Shown here: positions 23,457 through 34,392 of the stretch, one piece after another | Layout of the letters: each line of letters opens with the position of its first letter | Position numbering within the stretch: position 1 is the stretch's first letter | Assembly (NCBI RefSeq): GCF_033568475.1 | Contig: NC_133121.1 | Location: 129,302,375 to 129,366,374, forward strand | Reading direction: 5' to 3' | From: Henckelia pumila | Taxonomy: Eukaryota > Streptophyta > Magnoliopsida > Lamiales > Gesneriaceae | Length of the DNA: 64,000 nucleotides | Position numbers and translations under genes: made by a program | The notes under the pieces: model-generated | Told to the model about the DNA's origin: nothing | The model's database searches: none | The model's input: only the letters and a program-made list of their open reading frames with translations

Positions 23457-25022
23457 ATGCATGTGGGTCTAGAATTTCTTTATTTATTTGGGATATTCTT
23501 GGATTTATAGTGTTAATAATTTAGTGATTGATTTTGTGCGTGAGTTTTACGTACATGGAGTTTCTGAATCTTGCATTCTTTAATTATCTAAACTTGATAT
23601 AGATATTTATTCAAATATCTTATAAAACTAGGAAACAACACGTACGTTGCACATGAAAACGGTTCAGTGATTGAGTACATATATGTAATTTATAATATAA
23701 TTTAAATTAAATATGTGAAAAAGGAGCAAAAATTAAACTTATTCGAAATGTACAATAATTAAATAAAATTCAAAATGTATTCACCATTTCTGTTCTTCAA
23801 AAGAGACATAAGCAATTAATAATGTGTACCATGTGTTACTACTCTTGTTGGAAGCACAATTATTTTTCCAATTTCATTTTCTCTTGTTTCTCCGCTAACA
23901 ATACTATCAATATGCCCTGATCAAAACTCAAATGTCATTTCTGTCTGATTTCTATGTACGATAATAATCCAACTTAGTTTTTTCAAGTTTTATATACAAA
24001 TCTATTAGAGGTGATTACGATACGGTTTGAGCAATATTTTCCTAAAATTCAAACCAAATTGCTATGCACGGTTCGGTTTCACAGATAGTTATAATTGTGG
24101 TTTTTCGTGTAAATGTAGATATGCAGTTTGGGATACTTTCGGGAGGTTTTGCGATTTTTTAATAAAGAATAATGATCATCAATAGACAAAAATACAGTAT
24201 GAATACAATAACACCAAAAAACATAAGTTAATATAAAAATATTGAATGAACTTAGAATATTTTTTGTTCAGTACGACATGAAAACATTAAAAAAAAAATT
24301 CAAATAAAAAATGCAATCGAAAATTCCAAATCATTAAAAAATAAATGACATAAGACAATAGTCAAGTTTTTAATCATGGAATCTCATAATTGAAATTGAA
24401 TGTTCCGTCAAAAATTACTTTCGAGTTTCAAGGTATAATACTTGCAAAAAAAGGAAAGAAATTCTCAGAGAAATATATAAAAGTTTTCTCATATTTTTTC
24501 AACATGCAAGATTTAAAAAAAAATAGTATAAGAAAGGAAAAACAAAATTGTTTTAAAAAATAAAATTGTAGAGAAACAAAAAATTTATGAAATCGTATTT
24601 AGAATATTAATCGATACATTGAATTACCTCTTTTCCAATAGACTTTAAGTCTTGACAAAATTTCCAGGAGAATACAGACTGAAGGTTGAGAATTAATAAA
24701 AAACTTGAGACAAGAGAATAAAATTAACTAATGGATTTAAGAGACTGCCGGTGAGGAAATACATTGAAATTAGGTTTTATGATTTAATGTAGTAGTTAAT
24801 TTATGTTAAATATTTATTTATAACCTATAGAAAGATTTTACAAAGAAAAGATGATCTATTTGTTTCCAAACCCCCTAAATTTGCATGATTTAATTTGAGG
24901 ATAACATATCTGATGAAATAAAGTCAATTTTTAATTCCTATGAAATATTATACAGTCTCTTTTTCTGTATATAAGTTTAGAATTTCTATCATAATTATGG
25001 TATTATAATTAGATACAAACAT
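23457..25022. repeat. Duplicated segment, copy 1 (with 848-bp extra block and empty gypsy site)
   Basis: 23457-23580 matches 36886-37009, and 24429-25022 matches 37010-37601, at high identity. The block 23581-24428 is absent from copy 2. Copy 1 continues past 25022 as ACAAACAT/GGTAATTT, whereas copy 2 carries the gypsy LTR at exactly this point. Copy 1 is therefore the unoccupied form of the insertion site. No gene is visible in it. Confidence 0.85.
23628..23657 (-). mobile_element. Helitron-like 3' terminus
   Basis: Read on the minus strand, a short palindromic hairpin around CAACGTACGTGTTG is followed by TTTCCTAG and then T. This matches the Helitron 3' signature (hairpin, CTRR, insertion before T). 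It falls inside the 848-bp block missing from the duplicate. I could not place a matching 5' TC end. Confidence 0.35.
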
Positions 25023-25112
25023 GGTAATTTTTAATTTGAATCACTCTATTGAATTTAAAATAAATTATATAAACAACGTGCTTGTCTCGAGCAAAGAAAT
25101 TAACTAAATCTA

Positions 25113-25215
25113 CTTAAATAAATTAGAAAACCTACCCGCAATCAGCGGAAATCGAACCTGAGACCTCTTGAACTCATGGCCTCGGTCTTAGCCACTAGGT
25201 TAAAACCTCATCGGT
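25113..25215 (-). mobile_element. tRNA-derived SINE-like sequence
   Basis: On the minus strand a pol III A box (TGGCTAAGACCG, 25194-25183) and B box (GGTTCGATTTC, 25158-25148) have normal tRNA-like spacing. The flanking bases do not form an acceptor stem, so a SINE head is more likely than a tRNA gene. An AT-rich tail follows. Confidence 0.5.
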
Positions 25216-25364
25216 TGCATCATATATTGTTGTTATAGTCTCCATGCATATAAAATTGTCGATGTCATATAATCTGTCAGCACATTATCCAATATGACAT
25301 CATCTTATATATCATTATCCCTATGCACTAAGACTTGAGTTAAAAAGCATAATAATAATAATAA

Positions 25365-25678
25365 GGAAAAATTGCTTTTTTGGTCCGTATGTTTGTCACT
25401 TTGCGATTTCACTCCTTTATATTTTCAGATTTCAGTTTTAGTTCGCTAACTTTATTTTTTTTGGCAATTTTAGTCTTTTTTTTCGACGTGGCGCTGATGT
25501 GACACCAATTCAATGATGATGTGGAGCTGACGTGTACAGTGCCACGTAAACATTTTTGAATAAAAAGGACCGAAATTACCAAAAATCAGAACATGCAGGA
25601 CTAAAACTAAAATGTGAAAATATAGAGGACCAAAATCGCAAAGTGACAAACATATAGGACTAAATTTGTAATTTTCCC
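25365..25678. mobile_element. MULE-type MITE, relative of 6491-6788
   Basis: A foldback of 314 bp with ends GGAAAAATTGCTTTTTTGGTCC and the complement on the right, ending in TTTTCCC. Both flanks read TAATAATAA, giving a possible 9-bp duplication, although the site is a TAA microsatellite. The terminus and size match the element in GT90 intron 2. Confidence 0.7.

Positions 25679-25727
<49 letters not shown>
25679..25727. repeat. (TAA)n microsatellite
   Basis: About 16 TAA units. A shorter run lies on the other side of the MITE at 25351-25364, suggesting the MITE inserted into a TAA tract. Confidence 0.95.
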
Positions 25728-25736
<9 letters not shown>

Positions 25737-26385
25737 GCAATGTATCATCGTAAATCTAAATGTTTATCTTATCATAATCCTAAATGCACAAGATAAGAAA
25801 AAAATATGATAAAACTGATATTTTTTGTTCGCTAACTCCAAAACTAAAACAAATGAAATGAAACAGTGAACAATTTTATTTATTATTAATTTTTTGTCTC
25901 AAAAACATTTGTCAGAATAAATAAAAAAATGATAGATCAGAATAATTATAAAAATAATAACAAAGGGTTTTGAACTATATTACATACAAGAACAAGTATT
26001 CACCTAAATTATAACATCTAATATAAAATATTTTTGCCGAAAAAAAATAAGAGGGAAATTCTTTCTTTAAATTAATGAAAGTCTACAAAATCATGCAAAG
26101 AATTTGATTATTAATATTTATGTCACCAACGGAAAAATGTACCATCAAATGTCACATAAACTATTTAAGTAAATGTACAAGAGGCATTGAAACGAAATAT
26201 GAAAATCGGAAATGTACCTCTTCTTTGCTATTTGCCAAGTATAGAATCAATTGAGTGGAAGGATTTTTTTTCATCACTCCCATGAATAATCGCATCGTAC
26301 TTTGACCAACACCGGCGTTTTCCATGACATTCATCCTATTGATTAATTCATTACTATCTATCAAATAATGTATCGACTTCTTATC

Positions 26386-26386
<1 letters not shown>

Positions 26387-26416
<30 letters not shown>
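26387..26416. repeat. (AAT)n microsatellite
   Basis: Ten ATA/AAT units. Confidence 0.95.
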
Positions 26417-26417
<1 letters not shown>

Positions 26418-26439
26418 TTTTCTTTCATGGGTAATTTCT

Positions 26440-26670
26440 AGGGATGTAAACGAATCTAACGGTTCGCGAGTTATTCGGAGCTCGACTCGGTAAAAAGCTC
26501 GATCGAGTTCGTTTGTTAAGTTTATCGAGCCGAGCTTGATCTTGATTTCAAGCTCGATAATTTTCATGAGCCAAGATTGAGCTTAAGAATGTTCGGCTCG
26601 TGAGCTCGCGAACATGTTTGTTAATAGGCTCAAGAACTCGAGCTCGGGCTCGTCTCGTTTAAGAAGCTCC
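26440..26670. mobile_element. Fragment of a GAGCTCG-rich non-autonomous DNA transposon
   Basis: The segment begins AGGGATGTAAACGAATC and contains many interspersed GAGCTCG, GCTCGAT and GTTCGCGAG motifs on both strands. I associate this pattern with widespread plant hAT-like elements that start near GGGRTGTAAACGA. The right terminus is not visible. The class is an inference. Confidence 0.4.
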
Positions 26671-27636
26671 GAACATCCAGAAACAATCTACTATGTTATT
26701 TACTGCTTTATACATTCACAAACCAGTAGAACCAAAATGCATTCCAATCTCTTAGTTGACCTTTTTCCGCACTAGTATAATTGTTGGTCAACCTTCGAGA
26801 TCCAGGAGAAATGAGAGTTTAGTGGCTCACACTATTGAACTCACTGGCAGCAAGGAGCTACTGCCCCTACAATCAGAATCAGAACAGTAGTAACTCACTA
26901 CTTGTCAACCCAGCTGTAGTAGCAATTCGATCCAGACACTAATGTATATGCATGTGATATGAAACATTTATAACTTTCTAACACCAACTGAAATTTACAA
27001 AAACATGAAAAATATCATAAAATTTTATTTTATCAAATTTATAATTTACTCATAATAAAGCAATTATTTCAAAACAACCATCATATTAAAGCATAAATTA
27101 TAAATTTGTTTAATCACGGTTATTTTAAATAATATCATTTTGTAAAAATGTTGTTGCGTATATGTATAATTGTATATTGGCGAAACAACTAGCTTATTAA
27201 AAACAAAAAGTAAATTTTGTTTAATCACAAAAAAAACTATTTTAATTTTTAAAAAAATTCAATCGTATTTTTATTTATATTATTAAATTTAAGGGTAAAA
27301 TAGTTAATCTTTTTTTGAATCTTCAATATTATCTTTATCTATAATTTTAAATTCAATAATATCTTTATTTGTATTTATGCAATATCTAATATTTTTGGAA
27401 AGAAACTTTAGACGGGAAAATGATAGTTTTTTTTAGTATATATATTTATATATATATATATATATGTAGATTTAATAGATATAGTAAAAATAAATAAATT
27501 ATGTATCTTTGAGTTATTTCTAATATTTTTTGATAACATTATCCAAAAGACATCCCATAATTTATAAGTTTTTAGTAAGATAGATGCACAAAAATCGAAG
27601 AAGCAAGTATGAGATATAATAATGCATATTTTTTTA

Positions 27637-27683
<47 letters not shown>

Positions 27684-28110
27684 AGTGGATGACACCAAAA
27701 TCGAAGAGTTGTAATGATGATGCTATTATACATCTATTTTTTGAAATATTTAAATTATATGTTTTTATTTTTTAATTAATTTTTTATTTTCATAAATGCA
27801 TAATCTATTTGAAATAAGTATTTTGAGCGGAAAAACTTGAAGTTTTATTTTTTGGAAGGCTTGATTTGTTATATATATATATATTGCTGACATAAGATAT
27901 AACAAGTCAATAATTTTTGATGTCACATCAATATTTTATAACTCCATATTAGCTCTCCGAAAAAATAATATTGAAATCTAGAAAAAAAAAATTAAATATA
28001 ATGTACCAAAAGTAATATCTAAAACTTAGTCGATCAAAACCCAATATACTGAAAGTTAGTGGACTAAAAATATTATTTGGCCTTCAAAATATTATTATGA
28101 TTGGAATAAA
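26670..28110. other. AT-rich intergenic DNA, no gene seen
   Basis: No reading frame of note. Contains (TA)n runs near 27442-27466 and 27640-27679. Confidence 0.6.
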
Positions 28111-28111
28111 T

Positions 28112-28560
28112 CACTACAAGAAAAGGGTGATAGACATCATCCATAAGACAATATTTTTATTAAAAACTGTTGTAAATTAAGTATTAACAACGGTTTTCAC
28201 AAAAACCATTGTCTATGAGCGCTTATCTATACTATATTATTAAACTTGAAACATTTTAGTGTCATGATGCATCATCAAAATGTCAAATTTACCATAATTA
28301 ATTTGATATTCTTTAAATAGCTATTTAATTACGAAAATTTTATATTGTTTTGTTGGATATTTATATATGAAAATATCATTTTTTTTTATTTTACCCTTTT
28401 TTCTTTTTATTTTCGTTAAAAAATAGTTATACAAACATGCAATGCGTGCATCCAAGAAATAATCTGAATTAAAGATAACCGTTGTTTTTTTCGTGTTTTT
28501 TTTTAAAAATTATAGACAACTGTTTTTAAGAAACCGTTGTCCATGTATTTTTCCTCCCGA
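28112..28560. mobile_element. CACTA (En/Spm-like) terminus with subterminal repeats, truncated
   Basis: The sequence CACTACAAGAAAAGG at 28112 is the canonical plant CACTA terminus. Subterminal repeats follow in both orientations: ACAACGGTTTT (about 28189), AACCGTTGTTTT (about 28479) and AAACCGTTGTCC (about 28531). No matching right-hand TTTTCTTGTAGTG is present, so one end is lost. A Helitron-like insert sits inside. Confidence 0.65.
28225..28456 (+). mobile_element. Short Helitron-like insert
   Basis: It begins TCTATACTATATTATTAAAC after an A, the common plant Helitron 5' signature. It ends shortly after a hairpin ATGCAATGCGTGCAT (28437-28451), followed by CCAAG, a decayed form of CTAG. Only about 232 bp, non-coding. 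Confidence 0.45.
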
Positions 28561-29277
28561 TCTATGACACGGACCAAAGTCTATTATCATATATATCACG
28601 GAATAAAGCCTATTTTCGTCACTCTTCTTTGTCACTTATTCCAAAATAGTCCATCGAGTTTTCGAGCCACCAAAATGGTCCCTAATGTTTTATATTTTTT
28701 CTTCATTTGATCCATGTCGTTAGATGCACGTTAAAAAAAGCCCAAATGCATATATCACGTTGCAGCAGGTTTCTTTCTCATTTTCTCCCAAATTGGGAAC
28801 CCTTCTTCTTCGCTTTTGCCCCCAAATCAAAACCCTAAAACTCAGAATACAAATTCGAAGCGGCCAAAGTCAAAGCACACGAAGGTAATTTAGCTTCCAG
28901 TAGCCACCACACGCACCGTTGGCCTGTTGTTGTGGGTGAACGAGGAAGAGTAATTCTATCTATTTCTTTCCAGAAAAACTTCATTCAATGGTAAAATCTC
29001 AGTTGCATTTTGTTTTCATGATTTTTGTATAGTATTTAATTCTTTGAACATGAAAATAGTGAGCAAGCTCAAGGTTTAGCTGATATTTAAAAATCTAATT
29101 TAGAGGTTGATGGTTTTCAAGTTGCTATCCTACTATTTTTTGCTCTTCGATTTTATTTTTATGTGTTTAGGGTTTGGATTTGGGGCATACTTGAAGTGGA
29201 GACTTTTCAATTTGAGAAAAAAGGTTATAATTTGACAATGTGGAGATGTGAACTTTTTTTTTTTTTTTTTTTACAGT

Positions 29278-29446
29278 AACACTCTTGTGAGACGGTTTCA
29301 TCCGTGAGACGGGTCAATCCTACCCTTATTTATAATAATAATAATAATAATAATTTTGACATAAAATATAGTATTTTTTAATGGATAACTCATATAAAAT
29401 ACCTGTCTCAAAAAAATGACCCTTGAAACCGTCTCATAGAAGTTTT
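29278..29446. mobile_element. MITE of the GTGAGACGG family
   Basis: The inverted ends are ACTCTTGTGAGACGGTTTC and, read inward from the right, ACTTCTATGAGACGGTTTC. The core is AT-rich with a (TAA)n run. About 169 bp. Confidence 0.65.
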
Positions 29447-29503
29447 TATCTCTTTTTTTTAGCTAACGACATAAATCAAATGAGAAAAAAAATGAAACAT
29501 TAA

Positions 29504-30282
29504 GGCCGCGTTTACTTAGTGAGATTAATTATATATAGATAAATAATACTAAGACTATTAAAGTAATTTTATAGGATGTTGAATAATGATGCATAAACAA
29601 TCACATGTTTACTTTAATGAATCAATTTTGTGATTGATACTGTGATTAAATTACAAGTTATAATTTTGCCCTTTCTGTATATTATATAATCTTATTTTTA
29701 GTTTTTATTTGTAAAATTGGGATTGTGATTTTTATTGAATAATATAAATTATTATTAATCCACATGTAAATTATTTTAATTGACTAAAATTATTGAATAT
29801 AATTATTATTTATTTTTTAAAACAACAATTAATAAATTGAGTTAAATGTTTTTTCCCCATCAATAAGGATAAAATCTCATGAAATGTATTTATCATATAT
29901 TAAATTATTAGATTTTGTATTTTTATAATTTTTAAATAGATCTTTCGTATATTTAAATCAAATGAAATGTATTAATATAACTTAAAGTATGTGAAATTTA
30001 TATCCATGTTATATAATTTTTTTAAATGAGAATTTCAATTTTCATAGATTATTTTTTTGGAAAGTAAATTAAGGATATTAGTGTAATTTTTTTCAATTAG
30101 AAACGTAATGATTATTTATCACACCATTTATTTGTGATAAATCATCAAAATTTAAATTTTAAATTAGATAACTATGGATGAACTTTATGAGTTAATACGA
30201 ACCTTAAAAAAGCAAGTAAACATGTGATTATATAGGATTATTTAATATAATCATATGTTTATCATAGCAAATAAACACAACC
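29504..30282. mobile_element. PIF/Harbinger (Tourist)-like non-autonomous element
   Basis: The ends are GGCCGCGTTTACTTAGT and, read inward from the right, GGTTGTGTTTATTTGCT, with perfect TAA duplications at 29501-29503 and 30283-30285. It is 779 bp, very AT-rich and non-coding. Confidence 0.7.
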
Positions 30283-30394
30283 TAAAGGTTATTTTAGCGG
30301 TCTAGAAACAAAATATGAATCAAATGAGAAAAAAATGAACATTATGGATATTTTAGCGGTCCGATAGAATCAAGGAAAAAAAAGCAAACACCAA

Positions 30395-30670
30395 ACACCC
30401 TTTCTAATCACCTCCCGACCAGCACCAATCAGCCGTCGTCGCCGCTCTTACTCCGACGGGAACAACCCGGAGACCACCCTGGATGTTAGCCCAAGGCCCC
30501 ATGAACTCGATTATGGTCTGAATCCAAGAAACAATGAGGTCAAATTGTGCGAGCCATCGCCTCGCCCCTGTTTCGATCGGAATCTGCGAGTTGTACTTCT
30601 TTGTTTCCTCCGGCTAATTTGCTCCGATTTCTGGTTTATTCTTGGTCTTCTAGCTACCCTTTGAAATTAG
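30395..30670 (+). other. GC-rich exon-like or 5' UTR-like segment, unassigned
   Basis: A rise in GC (CAGCCGTCGTCGCCGCTC) followed by an open frame through about 30664 that contains DGNNPETTLDVSPRPHELDY but no start codon. I recognise no domain. It may be the leader exon of a gene running right, as a candidate exon with clean splice sites occurs at 31420-31480. Confidence 0.3.
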
Positions 30671-31419
30671 TATAATACTTGAATTTAGGGTTCATGACAG
30701 ATACCCGAATCTTCTGTGTTGTGCTGCGAACTTAATTTTTGTGCTTTCCGTTGAGCCGATGGAGCTCACATGAAGACCCGATACATTTTTAGGTTAATTT
30801 CGTGCTCTTTACAGTTTCCTTTTACAGTATAAATTTTGTTTGCACGATTCTTGCAATGGGTCGTTATCGTGGAATTTTCGTTCGGAAGAAGATCCAAGTC
30901 AAAGGTCTTAGCTTTTGTTTCAATTTCGTTTTACCCTTTTGTATCATCTTGCATGTTGCATATGCTGATGGGTGCATAATATCTTTGGTATTTTAATCCT
31001 CTGCTAAGATTTATAGCATTAAAAGTTAGCTTTGCAGTTTTGTTGTTTGTTTGGGTTATACGGGGACGTAATTTATTTGATTTAATAGTCCTTTGCGCAA
31101 TGCCATACATGAAGGAGTTCATTTCTCAGTATTGGGCTATGGTTTTGTAAATTTGTGTTTTTTAAAGTTTGAAGCATTGTCAAGAATATTTTGTTTTGTG
31201 CAAAAATGAATGAGTTGTGCTATTGTCTGACTAATCTTTATTGCTCCTGATTTTCTGCATTATGTGATGCCATGAGGTTTTTCCTTTTTTTTTTCCGATA
31301 GATCGACTGGAACTGTGTCTTTATTTTTCAATCACTTTTCCTTTTCTTTCTTTTTACGATTCAATCAGTATACGTCTCTTCATTTCATCAAATATTCGGT
31401 GTTTTTTTTTTTTTTGCAG

Positions 31420-31480
31420 ATCAAATCAGAGAGAAAAAAGAGCCCATCAAGTATGGGTTATTGTGCACTCTAGTATGGGG
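31420..31480 (+). other. Candidate internal exon, unknown gene
   Basis: A long T-run and TTTTTGCAG acceptor precede 31420, and a strong GGGG/GTAAGTCC donor follows 31480. One frame is open (EKKEPIKYGLLCTLVWG) and could continue in phase at an acceptor before about 31953 (PQPSYFRTNFHWPLVC). No family recognised; treat as a splice-site-based guess. Confidence 0.3.
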
Positions 31481-31528
31481 GTAAGTCCGGGTAGTTCCTA
31501 TATTTACCCGGTTTTCTTTTCCAATTGC

Positions 31529-31852
31529 TTAAAGAGTTGAATCATTTCCACCTGAAAAGACCGTTGTGTATTTATAATATATTAACGATTTAGCTTCCAA
31601 TTGTGTCTTAAAGTTATTATTTGCATTTTCAGATGGGGCAAGTTTATTTTCTAAGCATGCAAAAACTTTTTGAAACCATCTTGACTGCCATGCCTTTCTC
31701 ATATCCGGGGGAGTCCTACCGATGACCTGAAAGTTGTTCTGCTTTGATTCTTTAAATTGAATATTGATCCGTGTTAAGAGGGGCGAGATTTTCAGAAGCA
31801 CTGTACTGGAAAATACTTTGATTATTGGCGCTGTATCAATAATTGCGTAAGC
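31529..31852 (-). other. Open minus-strand frame, unrecognised protein fragment
   Basis: About 105 codons are open on the minus strand, including DDGAYAIIDTAP, RTPPDMRKAWQSRWFQKVF and ENKLAPSENANNN. The residue mix is protein-like rather than random, but I cannot name a family, and no flanking exon is evident. It may be an exon remnant of an older gene. Confidence 0.3.
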
Positions 31853-32707
31853 CCCATCATCTAATTGACTCTCTGTTAAACCTTTCCCATATTTTTTGGA
31901 GAAAATAAATCACTTCATTCTGATTTGACTTTTGAATTTTTTACGTTAACAGGCCTCAACCAAGCTATTTTCGCACTAACTTTCACTGGCCATTGGTATG
32001 CCGCAACCAAGGTATTTTTTCATCTTAAATAACAGAACATAACTTCATTGCTTAGTGCTATATTAGTATCAGATTAAACTCTTTTTTCTTTGGAGATGAA
32101 GAAATTCAGTTGTTTGATGTCTTCTAGCTGCATGAGATGGAATTTGTCATCATGATTGTCATACTAGCCTTGGTCTCAACTAATTGGAGACGACTCGGTT
32201 CAATCAATAAAACCATAAAATTTTGTTGATTTGGATATCCCAGCTAATGGCTAATATCTTTCTTATATTAATACTATCCGTATTTCATGTCTGATGATAC
32301 TGATTGGTTTAGGAGATAAACCCAAGACAATGTGATCCATTAAATGATGTTTTACTCTTTATGGAGACAGTAGCCATTAGCCCAGGCATCACTACAATGG
32401 ATCTTGTACCTAATAAAATACCTTGAATCGGTAATCGACGAACCAATTTTCTTCAATAAACCGAACCGAATCCGCCCCAAAAATATTTCTGTGTATCAAA
32501 GAAAAAGAGTAAGATGACTCCGCCCGAAGGCGGAGGCACTCCGACGCTCAAGTCAGTATAATATTCAACAGAAAAGGTATTAAAATTGCGTATGAAATAC
32601 ATATATGAAAAGCGTACCTTTATACGGGTTAGGAGTCATCTCACCACATGTCATTTATTTTAAATGATATCTTGTAGGTTTTGAACAACATGAAAGTTCT
32701 AAATTTA

Positions 32708-33938
32708 CAGGAAAAAGAGGCCAAAGTTGACGAGGAGGATAGCCTTTTATGGATTTCTTTGTGGTTTGTTCAGTAGCTTGTTTACATTAACCAATCTCGC
32801 ATAAACCATGTGAACGAACAACATTAATGTTTAATGCATGATCAATTAACAGGGAGACATCATGTGATGTAATAATAAAACACTGGATGAACTTTAATTC
32901 AATTGATTTTATCTTATAGTTCTTAACAAGTCTTGATGATAACTCTTAATTGACAGTGATTAATCAAGAACTACCTGTTGATTTTCCTGAATTTAATCTT
33001 CTGGGCCAGGCATTGGCAGCAGAATTGAAAATCAAGACAAAGGAATAGAGGTAGTCGTCTCGGGTAGTAGCTTTGGGAGCAGTGCCAGCGTAAAAGGATT
33101 TGGAGGCGTCATAGAGGAGAGACGAAGCAGTAAAAAGTCTGACTCTAGCTGGTTTTCACATGTAACTATAAAAATCAAGCAGATATGCATTTTTACCATC
33201 AAGGAACCAAGTAGAGTACAATTTTTTGCAGGAAGAAAAACAGTGAATGCATCAACTTTCTTTGAACTGTAGAAAGTATCATACACTATCTGTTGTTGAA
33301 ATCTGAGAACATTTATAATCAATTCTCTTTTTTTTTTTAAAGTATTTATAATCCATTCTCAATTCAATGTTGTCCATAACTTATCTAAAAGTTTATCATC
33401 TAATGCAAGTTTTTTTTTCTTTTTCTTATTGTATTATTAATCAATTATTTAAATTTATATTTTATAATAGTCTTGTGTGTTTCCACCCCTAGGTGACCTG
33501 CATGTACATTCATACATATATCTGTGAAGTATTCCCTTTTTTTTTTTTTGGAGGATTTATTTTCAGCTTTTTTTTTTCATATTTTTTTCCTTTTCATCTT
33601 CTTTAACATCTTTGTTTTCCCCCTTTTTTTATTTTAGCCTTTTTCATTTTCTTTAACATAGAAAGAGGCAATAATTGTTCTTACAGTTGTCTCCTCCTCC
33701 TTCCCTCTAAAATCCTTGTTTCTTGTATGTTAAAACGCTTAAACTTGTGAAAAATTTTACACTTTTGATCATAAAGATGAAATTGACAAAATGATTTTAC
33801 AAAAATTACAAATCAACCTAAATGCTTCAAATCTATCAGTTTTTGTAGCTTAACTGCTCATTAAGGTCGGCGACGCCTTCGTTGTTCTTGCTACCATTCT
33901 TATGTATTATTTATTTAAATTTACTGATTCACGAGTAT
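32708..33938 (+). repeat. Left arm of a large imperfect inverted repeat
   Basis: Blocks at 32708-32790, 33030-33330 and 33480-33938 match, in inverse orientation and the same order, blocks in 34393-35875. Landmarks are GGAAAAAGAGGCCAAAGTT (32711) and GGGAGCAGTGCCA (about 33079). A 91-codon frame without a start (32997-33272) covers part of it. The arm contains indels relative to its partner, so it is old. Confidence 0.8.
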
Positions 33939-34392
33939 TAGTAGAGGATGTCCTAAGATAACCAAAGTAACACATCCAATTTTATCACATATTGGAATAC
34001 TAAGCTCATTACACCAATAAATCATGATCACATTATATATTTATGCATTTTCTTATATTATTACTATCCATTCTACGTTTGTCAATATTGATTTGATCAG
34101 GTAAATAAATCTCATAATTAATATTGTGATCCACGGTGCTTTGCTTAGATGAATAATATGATATGAGCATAAAGTTCATCTAAATTGAATAACGTAAAAC
34201 AATGCATCATAGGATATGTACATAAAGTTCATTTGAATTGCAGAACATATCATGGTATTGGATGCATGAACTATGAAATATGACGAGTACATACCACGAA
34301 CCTAATGCCGTTCTAATTGATTGATAATCGATTATTCAAATACGCGGATAAAAATCTTTTCGTGATTTATTATTAAAAAAAAATCATACAAA

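Larger units (their letters stand above)
28661..30365. mobile_element. Possible Pack-MULE-like composite, inverted arms around gene-like sequence
   Basis: The left arm (28661-28725) is complementary to 29463-29503 plus 30286-30310, and again to 30318-30365; the shared core is TCATTTGAT-CAT and CTAATGTTTTAT. Between the arms lies leader-like sequence (28795-28995, with AAATCAAAACCCTAAAACTC) resembling a plant 5' UTR. The right arm is split by the MITE at 29504-30282. The terminus resembles the GGTCC-type MULE MITEs of this window. Inference only; no transposase is present. Confidence 0.35.

Noticed and set aside
25113-25215. tRNA gene on the minus strand
   Set aside because: A and B boxes are present, but the sequence before the A box and after the B box does not pair as an acceptor stem and no plausible anticodon arm is clear; a SINE head fits better.
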